A stretch of DNA of 64,000 nt from Gammaproteobacteria bacterium (GTDB taxonomy: Bacteria; Pseudomonadota; Gammaproteobacteria; JAJFKO01): assembly GCA_028284465.1 (NCBI GenBank), contig JANQRR010000040.1, positions 1 through 64,000 of the forward strand, written 5' to 3'. The position numbers and the translations under genes were made by a program. Shown here one piece after another: positions 28,330 through 36,711 of this stretch (positions are counted from its first letter, which is position 1; every line of letters begins with the position of its first letter). The notes beneath the pieces were generated by a model that had not been told where the DNA came from, did no database searches, and was given only the letters and a program-made list of their open reading frames with translations.

Positions 28330-29142
28330 TCAATGTTTCTTTGCCTTTGGCGACCCAGGTGCTTTAATAGGAAAATTAAAATAGTGATCTTTGTAAGGTT
28401 CATTGGCTAAAGTAAAATGCCACCACTCTTTATCAAAAGGTTTAAACCCATATTTAAGCATTAACTTGCGCAATAACATGCGATTTTTATACACTTGTGA
28501 CGAAACTTGTTTCGTCAACGCATGTGATAAGTCATCCAAACAATCATAACCTGTGCCCATATCTAAACTGCCATCATCATAACGTTGCGCTACAGGTGCA
28601 TAACAAGGAGCAGCATGAGGCGAATATTTATAGGGCGCAGGTTGTTTATACGGTAACGGTACAATTGTTAAATCCACCGTGCTACCCCGAGTATGACCAG
28701 AACGTTTGGCAATATAACCGCGGTCAAATAATTTATCTTTAGGCTCGCGTGGATAAAATTCGGTTTTCATTTTTTTAGCCTGTGGATCGTGGCTCCAACG
28801 CACAAAATCATTCACTGCCATTTGCGGACGATAACAATCGTAGACTTTTAATGATAATGATTGTTTGCGTAAATCACGCTGCACTTTTGCCAGAGCTAAG
28901 GCAGCTTGCTTAGTTAAAATACATGTCGGCGCATGATAGCCTTTGATCCGTCTACCAATAAAATTATGTGAACCATAATAACGAATATCTTGAATTATCG
29001 TCGGATCCACTTGATGTAAATAAACAAAATTTGGTGGCAGAGATCCTGCTCTGGTGAGTGGCAAAAAAACAATCCAAATTGCTGATATTAGCAAAATTAA
29101 CCGTAAATAAAATGCGAAAAATTGCTTGCTGCCTGCGCTCAT
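28330..29142 (-). CDS. ddpX: D-alanyl-D-alanine dipeptidase, VanX/DdpX family, exported
   Basis: Zinc peptidase (M15D) that cleaves D-Ala-D-Ala. 270 residues; an N-terminal hydrophobic segment (about 12-32, LRLILLISAIWIVFLPLT) makes it membrane-anchored or secreted. The metal motif SGHTRGSTVDLT gives His and Asp ligands, the distal EWWHF provides Glu and His, and the substrate Arg is in VYDCYRPQ. Four or more cysteines in the catalytic part (for example PTCILT, APCYAP, GYDCLDD) fit a periplasmic enzyme with disulfides. Probably peptidoglycan turnover; no vancomycin genes nearby. Confidence 0.9.
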   Translation of the reverse strand: MSAGSKQFFAFYLRLILLISAIWIVFLPLTRAGSLPPNFVYLHQVDPTIIQDIRYYGSHNFIGRRIKGYHAPTCILTKQAALALAKVQRDLRKQSLSLKVYDCYRPQMAVNDFVRWSHDPQAKKMKTEFYPREPKDKLFDRGYIAKRSGHTRGSTVDLTIVPLPYKQPAPYKYSPHAAPCYAPVAQRYDDGSLDMGTGYDCLDDLSHALTKQVSSQVYKNRMLLRKLMLKYGFKPFDKEWWHFTLANEPYKDHYFNFPIKAPGSPKAKKH

Positions 29143-29377
29143 ATTTTTTATGTTTCCCTAAATAAAAGGCTATTTAACCATAGCTTAACCGTTTAATCGA
29201 GGATCTTATACTCCTTAGTATGCTTTTAAAACAGTATTCGCCTAGTATTAATGTCTAGAATTTGATATAATTGCTTCTGTTATTAGCAAAATGTGAAAAA
29301 TAAATTCAAAGGTTTGAGCCCTAAACTACCATTTTCCTAGTACTTAACGTTATACAATTACGGGGTAATTCAACATT

Positions 29378-29656
29378 ATGGCCATATCCGCAGCAGCACA
29401 AACATGCACGTCACATTCACCTACTTCACAAACATGCACTTTATGTGGACTCGAAGCAGATCGCTATGAGATCACTGGAATGAAAACCTTAAAAAACAAC
29501 CAGCAACATGCTTATCGACTTTGTCCTGAATGTTGTAAGAAATTACCACCGTTGTCGCTTTACAACCCTGCTACCACCAAACTGCGCCGAGAATTCTGGA
29601 ATAAAGTCTGGAAAAAACTTAAAAGCGCTGTGAATTCAAGCACTAAAGCTAAATAA
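29378..29656 (+). CDS. Small protein with paired CxxC motifs
   Basis: Not recognised. 92 residues; TCTLCG (about 20-25) and LCPECC (about 48-53) form a likely four-Cys zinc-binding knuckle, followed by a basic tail (KVWKKLKSAVNSSTKAK). The Thr/Ser/Ala-rich start suggests a flexible N-terminus. A GGGG-containing site lies about 12 bases before the ATG, which is rather far. 59 bases separate it from the glycerophosphodiesterase gene on the same strand. Nucleic-acid binding is possible. Confidence 0.6.
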   Translation: MAISAAAQTCTSHSPTSQTCTLCGLEADRYEITGMKTLKNNQQHAYRLCPECCKKLPPLSLYNPATTKLRREFWNKVWKKLKSAVNSSTKAK

Positions 29657-29715
29657 ATATTGAACAACCTGATACCTGTGCTAAAGTAAAATAAATAGCA
29701 TAGTGCGGTGCTCAG

Positions 29716-30459
29716 ATGAATAAAATCAACCTGCTAAGCCAAAATCTTGGTGTTATTGCCCACCGTGGAGCAAGTGCCCATGCTCCTGAAAACACCTTGG
29801 CCGCGATGCAGCAAGCAAAAAATTTAAATGCCAGTTGGGTTGAATTCGATGTGATGCTCTCTGCCGATGACACTCCAGTCATAATTCATGATCACACGCT
29901 TGAACGCACTACTAACGGCGCTGGCACCGTCGCCCAAAAAAATTATACTGAACTTGAAAAACTTGATGCAGGCAGTTGGTTTTCCAAAGAATTTAAAGAT
30001 GAAAAAATCCCTAAACTAGATGATGCGCTCACTCTACTCAAGCAACTAAAACTTAATATCAATTTAGAGATCAAGCCTAATGATCACCGTGAAGCTGCAT
30101 TAACTGCCAGCATCATACATTTGTTGCATCAACATGATTTTTACCAAACTAATTGCGTGCTTATCTCCAGCTTCTCAAAAACTGCATTAATGTCTGCTCG
30201 TCAATTACATCCAACTATCCCATTAGGCTTGTGCTTGCATCAATGGGAACCTGAGTGGAATATTTATGCCAAACAACTTAACTGTAGTTCAATTCATTTG
30301 CACGAATCACTAATTACTGCAGATCGCATTCAACATATTAAATCCAACCAACATCATGTGCTAAGCTATACCATTAATGATAAGCAACGCGCCCAACAAC
30401 TTCATGATTTAGGTGTCGATGCTATTTTTACTGATGATGTAACACTATTTAACAACTAA
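29716..30459 (+). CDS. ugpQ: Glycerophosphodiester phosphodiesterase
   Basis: Hydrolyses glycerophosphodiesters to glycerol-3-phosphate and an alcohol. 247 residues, the cytosolic UgpQ size, no signal peptide. Diagnostic are VIAHRGASAHAPENT (catalytic HR and ENT), EFDVMLSADDTPVIIHD (metal-binding Glu and Asp, catalytic His), NLEIKP, and the ending GVDAIFTDD. The gene ends 7 bases before glpD, whose product oxidises the glycerol-3-phosphate made here, so the pair forms a phospholipid-headgroup salvage operon. Confidence 0.94.
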   Translation: MNKINLLSQNLGVIAHRGASAHAPENTLAAMQQAKNLNASWVEFDVMLSADDTPVIIHDHTLERTTNGAGTVAQKNYTELEKLDAGSWFSKEFKDEKIPKLDDALTLLKQLKLNINLEIKPNDHREAALTASIIHLLHQHDFYQTNCVLISSFSKTALMSARQLHPTIPLGLCLHQWEPEWNIYAKQLNCSSIHLHESLITADRIQHIKSNQHHVLSYTINDKQRAQQLHDLGVDAIFTDDVTLFNN

Positions 30460-30466
30460 CAGTAAC

Positions 30467-31975
30467 ATGACACAACAAGTTGATTACGATTTATTAATTA
30501 TCGGCGGCGGGATTAATGGTGTCGGCATTGCGGCCGATGCTGCAGGCCGTGGCTTATCCGTTTTATTATGTGAACAACATGATTTAGCCAGTTCAACATC
30601 ATCATCTAGCAGTAAATTAATTCATGGTGGCTTGCGTTATCTTGAGCATTTTGAATTTCGTTTAGTACGAGAAGCTTTGCGTGAACGCGATATTTTATTA
30701 GCTAAAGCACCGCATATCATTACTCCGCTTGAATTTATTATGCCATATTCACCAACAACCTTGCGCCCTGCTTGGCTGATCCGTTTAGGATTATTCATTT
30801 ATGATCGTTTAGCTGGCAATAGTCGTTTAGCACGTTCAAAAGCTATTAATTTACACGACAATAATTATGCTAAACCATTGAAGTCTAAGTTTAATAAAGG
30901 CTTCAGCTATATGGATGGCTGGGTTGATGATGCTCGTTTAGTGATCCTTAATGCGCTAGCTGCACGCGAGCATGGTGCGAATATCATGCCACGCACGCGT
31001 TTTTGCAGCGCCCAGCGCCATGCTAAATATTGGCAAGTACAATTGCAAAATACTATCAATCAACAACTGTTTACAGTAACTACGCAATGCATAATTAATG
31101 CAGCTGGCCCTTGGGTAGAAAGTATTTTAGCAAACACTTTAAACGTTCACCCACAGCACTCATTAACTTTAGTCAAAGGCAGCCATATTGTTGTTCCAAA
31201 ACTATATGACGGTGATCATGCCTATATTTTGCAGCACCATGACAAACGGGTAATTTTTGTGATCCCTTTTCAACAACAATTTAGCTTAATTGGTACGACC
31301 GATCTACCTTACAATGATGATCTTAATAATGTCTCAATTAGTGAACCTGAAATCGATTATTTATGTTCAATCGTTAATGCTTACTTTCAACAATCGATTA
31401 GTAAACAAGATATATCTTGGGCTTATTCTGGTGTGCGGCCATTGCAAGCAGGTGAATCGACTGATCCTACTAAAATCAGTCGTGATTATACCTTAGAACT
31501 TAATCATGCCGATGATCAAGCACCATTATTATCATTATTCGGTGGTAAAATCACCACATATCGCAAGCTTGCTGAGCGTGCCTTGAGTGTGTTACAACCG
31601 TTTTTGCCATCTATGCAACCACCATGGACTGCAAACCAAACTCTGCCTGGTGGTGATTTCGCACAAGGCGATTTACAACGATTCAAACAACAACTTGCGC
31701 AACAATATCCATGGTTGCCAGCTCAATTAGTTACACGCTATGCTGAAACCTACGGCAATTTGGCATCACAAATTATTAATAATAAACAATCTATTAATGA
31801 TCTTGGGCAACATTTCGGTCAGCAATTGTATCAAGCTGAAGTTGATTATTTATGCAAATACGAATGGGCTTACACTGCAGCAGATATTTTATGGCGCCGT
31901 ACTAAATTAGGCCTTTGGTTTAGCTCTACAGAACTTAGCAAACTAACTGATTATATTGATTCTAAGGCATTTTAA
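30467..31975 (+). CDS. glpD: Aerobic glycerol-3-phosphate dehydrogenase
   Basis: FAD enzyme on the inner membrane that oxidises glycerol-3-phosphate to dihydroxyacetone phosphate and feeds electrons to quinone. 502 residues, E. coli GlpD 501. FAD site LLIIGGGINGVGIAADAAG at the start, then SSSSSKLIHGGLRYLE; NAAGPWVE and SGVRPLQAGES are also characteristic, with the C-terminal domain YLCKYEWAYTAADILWRRTK. Immediately follows ugpQ. No glpF or glpK is in this window, so diesters rather than free glycerol may be the source. Confidence 0.96.
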   Translation: MTQQVDYDLLIIGGGINGVGIAADAAGRGLSVLLCEQHDLASSTSSSSSKLIHGGLRYLEHFEFRLVREALRERDILLAKAPHIITPLEFIMPYSPTTLRPAWLIRLGLFIYDRLAGNSRLARSKAINLHDNNYAKPLKSKFNKGFSYMDGWVDDARLVILNALAAREHGANIMPRTRFCSAQRHAKYWQVQLQNTINQQLFTVTTQCIINAAGPWVESILANTLNVHPQHSLTLVKGSHIVVPKLYDGDHAYILQHHDKRVIFVIPFQQQFSLIGTTDLPYNDDLNNVSISEPEIDYLCSIVNAYFQQSISKQDISWAYSGVRPLQAGESTDPTKISRDYTLELNHADDQAPLLSLFGGKITTYRKLAERALSVLQPFLPSMQPPWTANQTLPGGDFAQGDLQRFKQQLAQQYPWLPAQLVTRYAETYGNLASQIINNKQSINDLGQHFGQQLYQAEVDYLCKYEWAYTAADILWRRTKLGLWFSSTELSKLTDYIDSKAF

Positions 31976-31998
31976 ACTTATTATATAGTCGAGATATT

Positions 31999-32084
31999 GT
32001 CATTGCGAGGAGCTTTGCTCCGAAGCAATCCAGAAAGTTTTTAAGTTAGATTTACTGGATTGCTTCGCTAAACTCGCAATGACT
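31999..32084. repeat. Paired inverted palindromic repeats after glpD
   Basis: GTCATTGCGAGGAGCTTTGCTCCG...AATCCAG faces CTGGATTGCTTCGCTAAACTCGCAATGAC across about 22 bases. In the first copy the apex is itself a hairpin, GGAGCTTTGCTCC. Possible 3' end structure for the ugpQ-glpD mRNA. Confidence 0.85.
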
Positions 32085-32122
32085 CAGCAATATAAATTTG
32101 GTAGAGATATTAACTAAAAGAC

Positions 32123-33100
32123 ATGATTAAAAACAGCGATTTTAAACCAGCATGGTGGCTACCAGGACCACATTTACAAACAATGTGGCCAACGGTAATG
32201 CGACGAACTCCAAAAATTTTAACTCAGCATGAACGCATCGAGCTAGCTGACGGTGATTTTCTTGAAGTTCATTGGAGTGGCCCAGAAACGGGCCCTATTG
32301 TTATTATCCTGCATGGCTTAGGTGGCAATATAGAATCGCATTATGCCAAACCCTTGATCAGCCAAATCAACAAAGCGGGATGGCGCGCTGCATTTATGTA
32401 TTTTCGTGGTGCTAGCAATACCCCAAACCGTTTACCACGTTTTTATCACGCGGGCGACACTGGAGATATCCAAGCACTAACTGATATTATTCAAACACGC
32501 GAACCGGGCACACCCATTTTTGCTATCGGAATTTCTATGGGTGGCAATGTATTATTAAAGTGGCTCGGTGAAACCGCGCAAGATAATCCATTAACTGCAA
32601 GCGTAGCAATTTGCGTACCCTTTGAATTATATAAAGCAGCTAACCGATTTCGTAAAGGCTTTGCTAAATTTTATCAATGGTGGTTATTGCGCGATTTGAA
32701 TCGTTCCGTCACTGCTAAATTTAATAAACTCAGTTTCACGCATAATCATCGACGTGATCCAAGCCCCAAAACATTTTGGGAATTCGATGAGAAAATCACT
32801 GCGCCTTTACACGGTTTTGAGAGTGCCCAAGATTATTATAAACGTGCGAGTAGCAAACCATACTTAAATAATATAGCTCGTCCTACTTTAATTTTACACT
32901 CAGCAGACGATCCTTTTATGTATCCTGATATCATTCCTACAGCAAAAGATTTATCGCCACAGGTTGAATTGGAAATTAGCCAAACCGGTGGCCATGTAGG
33001 TTTCGTGAGTGGCAAAATTCCTTTACGGCCAAAATATTGGCTTGATCAACGTGTCATAGGTTATTTAGAAGAGCAACGCAGCAAATCGGATCACAAATAA
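32123..33100 (+). CDS. yheT: Alpha/beta hydrolase, YheT family
   Basis: 325 residues. The oxyanion loop VIILHGLGGN, the nucleophile elbow in FAIGISMGGNVLLKW (Ser in GISMGG), an acid in LILHSADDPFM and the final His in QTGGHVGFV are present. YheT proteins are cytosolic esterase-like enzymes without an agreed substrate. The start MIKNSDFKPAWWLPGPHLQTMWP is the family's usual N-terminus. One base separates it from nhaA; co-transcription is very likely. Confidence 0.9.
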   Translation: MIKNSDFKPAWWLPGPHLQTMWPTVMRRTPKILTQHERIELADGDFLEVHWSGPETGPIVIILHGLGGNIESHYAKPLISQINKAGWRAAFMYFRGASNTPNRLPRFYHAGDTGDIQALTDIIQTREPGTPIFAIGISMGGNVLLKWLGETAQDNPLTASVAICVPFELYKAANRFRKGFAKFYQWWLLRDLNRSVTAKFNKLSFTHNHRRDPSPKTFWEFDEKITAPLHGFESAQDYYKRASSKPYLNNIARPTLILHSADDPFMYPDIIPTAKDLSPQVELEISQTGGHVGFVSGKIPLRPKYWLDQRVIGYLEEQRSKSDHK

Positions 33101-33101
33101 A

Positions 33102-34283
33102 ATGACAATGACAAAACGCCTTGCTCACTTCATCAAACTTGAAAGTACTAGTGGTGTCTTATTAGTTATTGCTTTATTATTAGCAATCGCTCTAGCTAAC
33201 ACACCACTCGCGAAATATTACGACGTGATCCTTGATACGCCTATCCAAATTAAAATAGACATTTTTGAATTACAAAAACCTTTATTGCTGTGGATCAACG
33301 ATGGCTTAATGGCAGTATTTTTTATGCTGCTAGCCTTAGAAATTAAGCGCGAAGTATTAGCTGGCGAGCTAGCCAGTTTAAATCAAATATTACTACCCGT
33401 AAGCGCTGCGATTGGTGGCATTATATTTCCAGCATTAATTTATTTCGGCCTCAACTACCACACACCAGCAGCCCTTCCCGGCTGGCCAATTGCCACTACA
33501 ACTGATATAGCTTTTGCTTTAGGAGTGATTGCTTTGCTTGGCAGTAAAGTACCACCGAGCCTAAAAGTATTTTTAGTCGCGTTATCAATTGTAGATGATA
33601 TCCTCGCCATCACCATCATCGCGGTATTTTACACGGCTAAATTATCTTACTTATCGTTAGCTTGTGCCTTTGGCGGCGTTGTTATTTTAATCATTTTGAA
33701 TTTTCTACATGTGCGCCGCATTGCTGCTTATATGTTAGTTGGCGCTTTTATTTGGATTTGTGTGCTGCAATCGGGCATTCATGCAACGCTTGCTGGTGTT
33801 ATCATTGGCTTTACTATTCCTTATAAAGTGAGACAATCATCGCAAATATCGCCATTGCGCGAACTTGAAACTAAACTTCACCCGTGGGTTGCTTATTTAA
33901 TTTTACCGCTATTTGTCTTTGCCAATGGCGGCATAACTTTTGGTGATGTGCCTATATCAGCATTATGGTCGAGTGTACCGTTAGGCATTATTTTAGGTTT
34001 AGTCATCGGTAAAACGTTTGGGGTATTCTCAGCAACTTGGCTCATCACTCAGTTGAAAGTCGCTAAATTACCATCAGGCTCAAACCTAATGCAATTACTT
34101 GGATTAAGTGCTTTAACCGGCATAGGTTTCACGATGAGTTTGTTCTTAGCCTCACTTGCTTTTTTTGATTCTAGTTACGAAAGCCTTGCTCGTAAAGCTG
34201 TGATCATTGGCTCATTTATTTCTTGTATCGTTGGGGTAGCTGCTTTCAATCTCGCCGCGCGCAAAGTTACAAAGAAAAATTAA
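33102..34283 (+). CDS. nhaA: Na+/H+ antiporter NhaA
   Basis: Exchanges cytoplasmic Na+ for protons across the inner membrane. 393 residues, E. coli 388, about 12 membrane segments. The ion-binding aspartate pair is in ALSIVDDILAITII, and TTDIAFALGV and the family's GIGFTMSLFLASLAF near the end are intact. An additional in-frame ATG two codons in (MTMTKRLAHFIKLE) leaves the exact start open. Directly after the YheT-like gene. Confidence 0.96.
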   Translation: MTMTKRLAHFIKLESTSGVLLVIALLLAIALANTPLAKYYDVILDTPIQIKIDIFELQKPLLLWINDGLMAVFFMLLALEIKREVLAGELASLNQILLPVSAAIGGIIFPALIYFGLNYHTPAALPGWPIATTTDIAFALGVIALLGSKVPPSLKVFLVALSIVDDILAITIIAVFYTAKLSYLSLACAFGGVVILIILNFLHVRRIAAYMLVGAFIWICVLQSGIHATLAGVIIGFTIPYKVRQSSQISPLRELETKLHPWVAYLILPLFVFANGGITFGDVPISALWSSVPLGIILGLVIGKTFGVFSATWLITQLKVAKLPSGSNLMQLLGLSALTGIGFTMSLFLASLAFFDSSYESLARKAVIIGSFISCIVGVAAFNLAARKVTKKN

Positions 34284-34286
34284 ACA

Positions 34287-35057
34287 TTAATCTTTAGGTA
34301 ACACAACTACCGCATCGGTGATCGCTTTGAAATTAGGAACATTGACTCTGAAATTGCCGATGCGGGCATATAATTGGCTGGAGCTACCGCCATCTAAATT
34401 CAATGCATTAACACAACCAAAACCACCAGCATTGATCGACTGACGCATAATTTTCGCTAATTGTGTTGTCGTTAATGGCGAATTTTCTGTAACTAATAAA
34501 ACGACTTTGCCTTTTTTAGTAATGCCTAATGCGGTACGCTCAGCAACTCCACCTTTCAATGGCGGAATACGGCCATTGACTAACAAGCGTGGGCCACCCT
34601 GCACCGCAAATGTGATCTGTTTATTATAACGAAATTGCCGTGGCGATAGAATATAAGCACGGTTTTTACGAATATAAAACACTCCCCACCAACTAGTGCG
34701 TTTTAATTTATTGATCATAACGCCATTTTTTATTCTTAAACCTAATGGTTTAAACTGCGGACTAAAAAACCCGCCATTTACCCCAATCAATGCCTTGCTG
34801 TGATTAACAAAATAATAAATCGGCGCACGTTCACGATTAAATTCATTAGCAAATAACAAACTTAAACGATATTGTGCCAAATCAAAACGAAATGCATGAA
34901 TGCGCCCTGACGAGTTGGCATTAGGCAATGTCAATTCAATATAGTCTAAACCTGGCATAATTGTTTGCCATGCTAATGGTTTAGCATACGCTAGATCAGT
35001 AACACTGCAACACCACAATATAACAATAATAAAATATAAAAATTTTTTCACATGCAT
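34287..35057 (-). CDS. Exported phosphodiester glycosidase-domain protein
   Basis: Member of the NAGPA/DUF2233 family, related to the enzyme that uncovers mannose-6-phosphate; bacterial roles are mostly unknown. 256 residues with a signal peptide (FLYFIIVILWCCSVTDLAYA, cleaved after AYA about residue 25). Family motifs are IGVNGGFFSPQFKPLG, AVQGGPRLLVNG, RTALGITKKGKVVLLV and NALNLDGGSSSQLY. It follows ndh by 24 bases on the same strand and converges with nhaA. Probably periplasmic. Confidence 0.88.
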   Translation of the reverse strand: MHVKKFLYFIIVILWCCSVTDLAYAKPLAWQTIMPGLDYIELTLPNANSSGRIHAFRFDLAQYRLSLLFANEFNRERAPIYYFVNHSKALIGVNGGFFSPQFKPLGLRIKNGVMINKLKRTSWWGVFYIRKNRAYILSPRQFRYNKQITFAVQGGPRLLVNGRIPPLKGGVAERTALGITKKGKVVLLVTENSPLTTTQLAKIMRQSINAGGFGCVNALNLDGGSSSQLYARIGNFRVNVPNFKAITDAVVVLPKD

Positions 35058-35081
35058 CCCAAATATTTTTCTTATTTACGT

Positions 35082-36407
35082 TTAATGTAACTTTAAGCGC
35101 GGCCGCAATCGTTGCGTTAAAAAATTTGCTGCCGTTTGTAACATCACGCGCCATGTTCCATGCAAGGAACGTTGATGTAATTTATACAATCCTCGATAAA
35201 ACATTCGCGCCATAAAACCATCAACATAATAACAACCAGACCAACCTCCCATCAACCTACCCATTGCCCCAAAACGACTCAGCGAAATTAATGTGCCATG
35301 ATCTTTATACACAAATTTTGGCAATGATTTACCGCGTAACCGTCTCGCCATCGATTTAACTAACATGGAAGCTTGTTGATGAGCAGACTGCGCACGCGGC
35401 GGCACTGGCCGATCAGAATCTTGCTGTGGACAACACGCACAATCGCCTAAAGCAAAAATATTATCATCCACAGTAGACTGCAGTGTGGTTTTCACCATGA
35501 TTTGATTGATTTGATTTGTTTCTAAACCATCAATGTTGGCAAGAAAATCTGGCGCTCTGATCCCCGCTGCCCATACTGTCATTGCTGAAGGAATTCTCAA
35601 TCCGCTTTTAGTGATCACTTCATGATCGTTTACTTCTGTCACCATTTCTTCAGTATAAACATTGATCCCTAACGACTCTAATGTTCTTAATACCGGATCA
35701 GACACTTTCTGCGGCAGCACTGGCAAAATATGCTTCCCCGCTTCAATCACTGTGATGTTGACATCTTTCTCTGGATCAATGCGATCTAAGCCATAATCAA
35801 CTAATAATTTAAGCGCATATTTAAGCTCTGCAGCTAACTCAACACCTGTTGCACCCGCACCGATAATCGCCATATCAAGTTGCCCCGGCTTGATAGGCTC
35901 TTGCTGCGCTTGCACTTGAAAACATTTTTGTAAAAACATTTGCTGAAAATGATCAGCTTCATCACGATTATTGAGAAAATAACAATGTTCGCGAACGCTT
36001 TCATTGCCAAAATCATTAACAACACTTCCCACCGCGATTACTAACGTATCATAATGAATACTGCGTCGTGGAATAACGATTTCGCCATTTTCACCTCTTT
36101 TTGGTGCTAACCAAATCAACTGTTGCCCACGATCTAAACTTTCCATACACCCTAGACTAAAGTCAAAATGATGTTGATGAGCATGTGCTACATAATTTAA
36201 TTCATCCGCAAACGAGTTTAATACCCCAGTAGCAACTTCATGTAGCAAAGGCTTCCAAATGTGTGTGAAAGACGCGTCTACCAAGGTAATGCGGGCTTTT
36301 TTCGCTTTTCCTAGAGTATTGCCGAGCTGAGTCGCCAATTCCAAACCGCCGGCACCACCACCGACGATAACAATATGATGTAATTGATCTTTTGGTGATG
36401 CACTCAT
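35082..36407 (-). CDS. ndh: Type II NADH dehydrogenase
   Basis: Single-subunit, non-proton-pumping NADH:quinone oxidoreductase with FAD, bound to the inner face of the membrane. 441 residues. FAD site IVIVGGGAGGLELATQLG near the start, NADH site DMAIIGAGATGVELAAEL in the middle, and FALGDCACCP with the second FAD contact. The extra cysteines CACC differ from E. coli Ndh. The C-terminus is basic and amphipathic as expected for peripheral membrane binding. Start ATG 36407. Confidence 0.93.
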   Translation of the reverse strand: MSASPKDQLHHIVIVGGGAGGLELATQLGNTLGKAKKARITLVDASFTHIWKPLLHEVATGVLNSFADELNYVAHAHQHHFDFSLGCMESLDRGQQLIWLAPKRGENGEIVIPRRSIHYDTLVIAVGSVVNDFGNESVREHCYFLNNRDEADHFQQMFLQKCFQVQAQQEPIKPGQLDMAIIGAGATGVELAAELKYALKLLVDYGLDRIDPEKDVNITVIEAGKHILPVLPQKVSDPVLRTLESLGINVYTEEMVTEVNDHEVITKSGLRIPSAMTVWAAGIRAPDFLANIDGLETNQINQIMVKTTLQSTVDDNIFALGDCACCPQQDSDRPVPPRAQSAHQQASMLVKSMARRLRGKSLPKFVYKDHGTLISLSRFGAMGRLMGGWSGCYYVDGFMARMFYRGLYKLHQRSLHGTWRVMLQTAANFLTQRLRPRLKLH

Positions 36408-36711
36408 AAATAAATTATCCTTAATTATATTGTTGATGTCATTGCAAGCACAGCAACGTCATTGCAAGCACAGCAACGTCATTGCAAGCACAGCAACGTC
36501 ATTGCGAGCGTAGCGAAGCAATCCAGAAAATCACTACAAATATATTATTATCCTATCTAGACTATTTCGCAATAAAAATAAATCTATGAATTTCCTTGAT
36601 AAATTTTAAATTTTGGTGTAAAATTGCCCATTTTCTACATATAGAAAATTTTGTTGGGAATAAAAATAACAATCTCCATAACACTATTAGTATTAAATCC
36701 GGAGAGAGTCC
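36408..36711. repeat. Spacer with a tandem array of a 20-bp half-repeat
   Basis: Three exact head-to-tail copies of GTCATTGCAAGCACAGCAAC at 36438-36457, 36458-36477 and 36478-36497 run straight into a complete dispersed repeat (to about 36526, GTCATTGCGAGCG...AATCCAG). The unit is the left half of that repeat. The remaining 185 bases are AT-rich and probably hold the promoter of the following gene; no gene is seen. Confidence 0.85.

Noticed and set aside
36438-36526. Tandem repeats as a CRISPR array
   Set aside because: The 20-bp units abut with no spacers and are half of the dispersed palindrome; no cas gene is seen.
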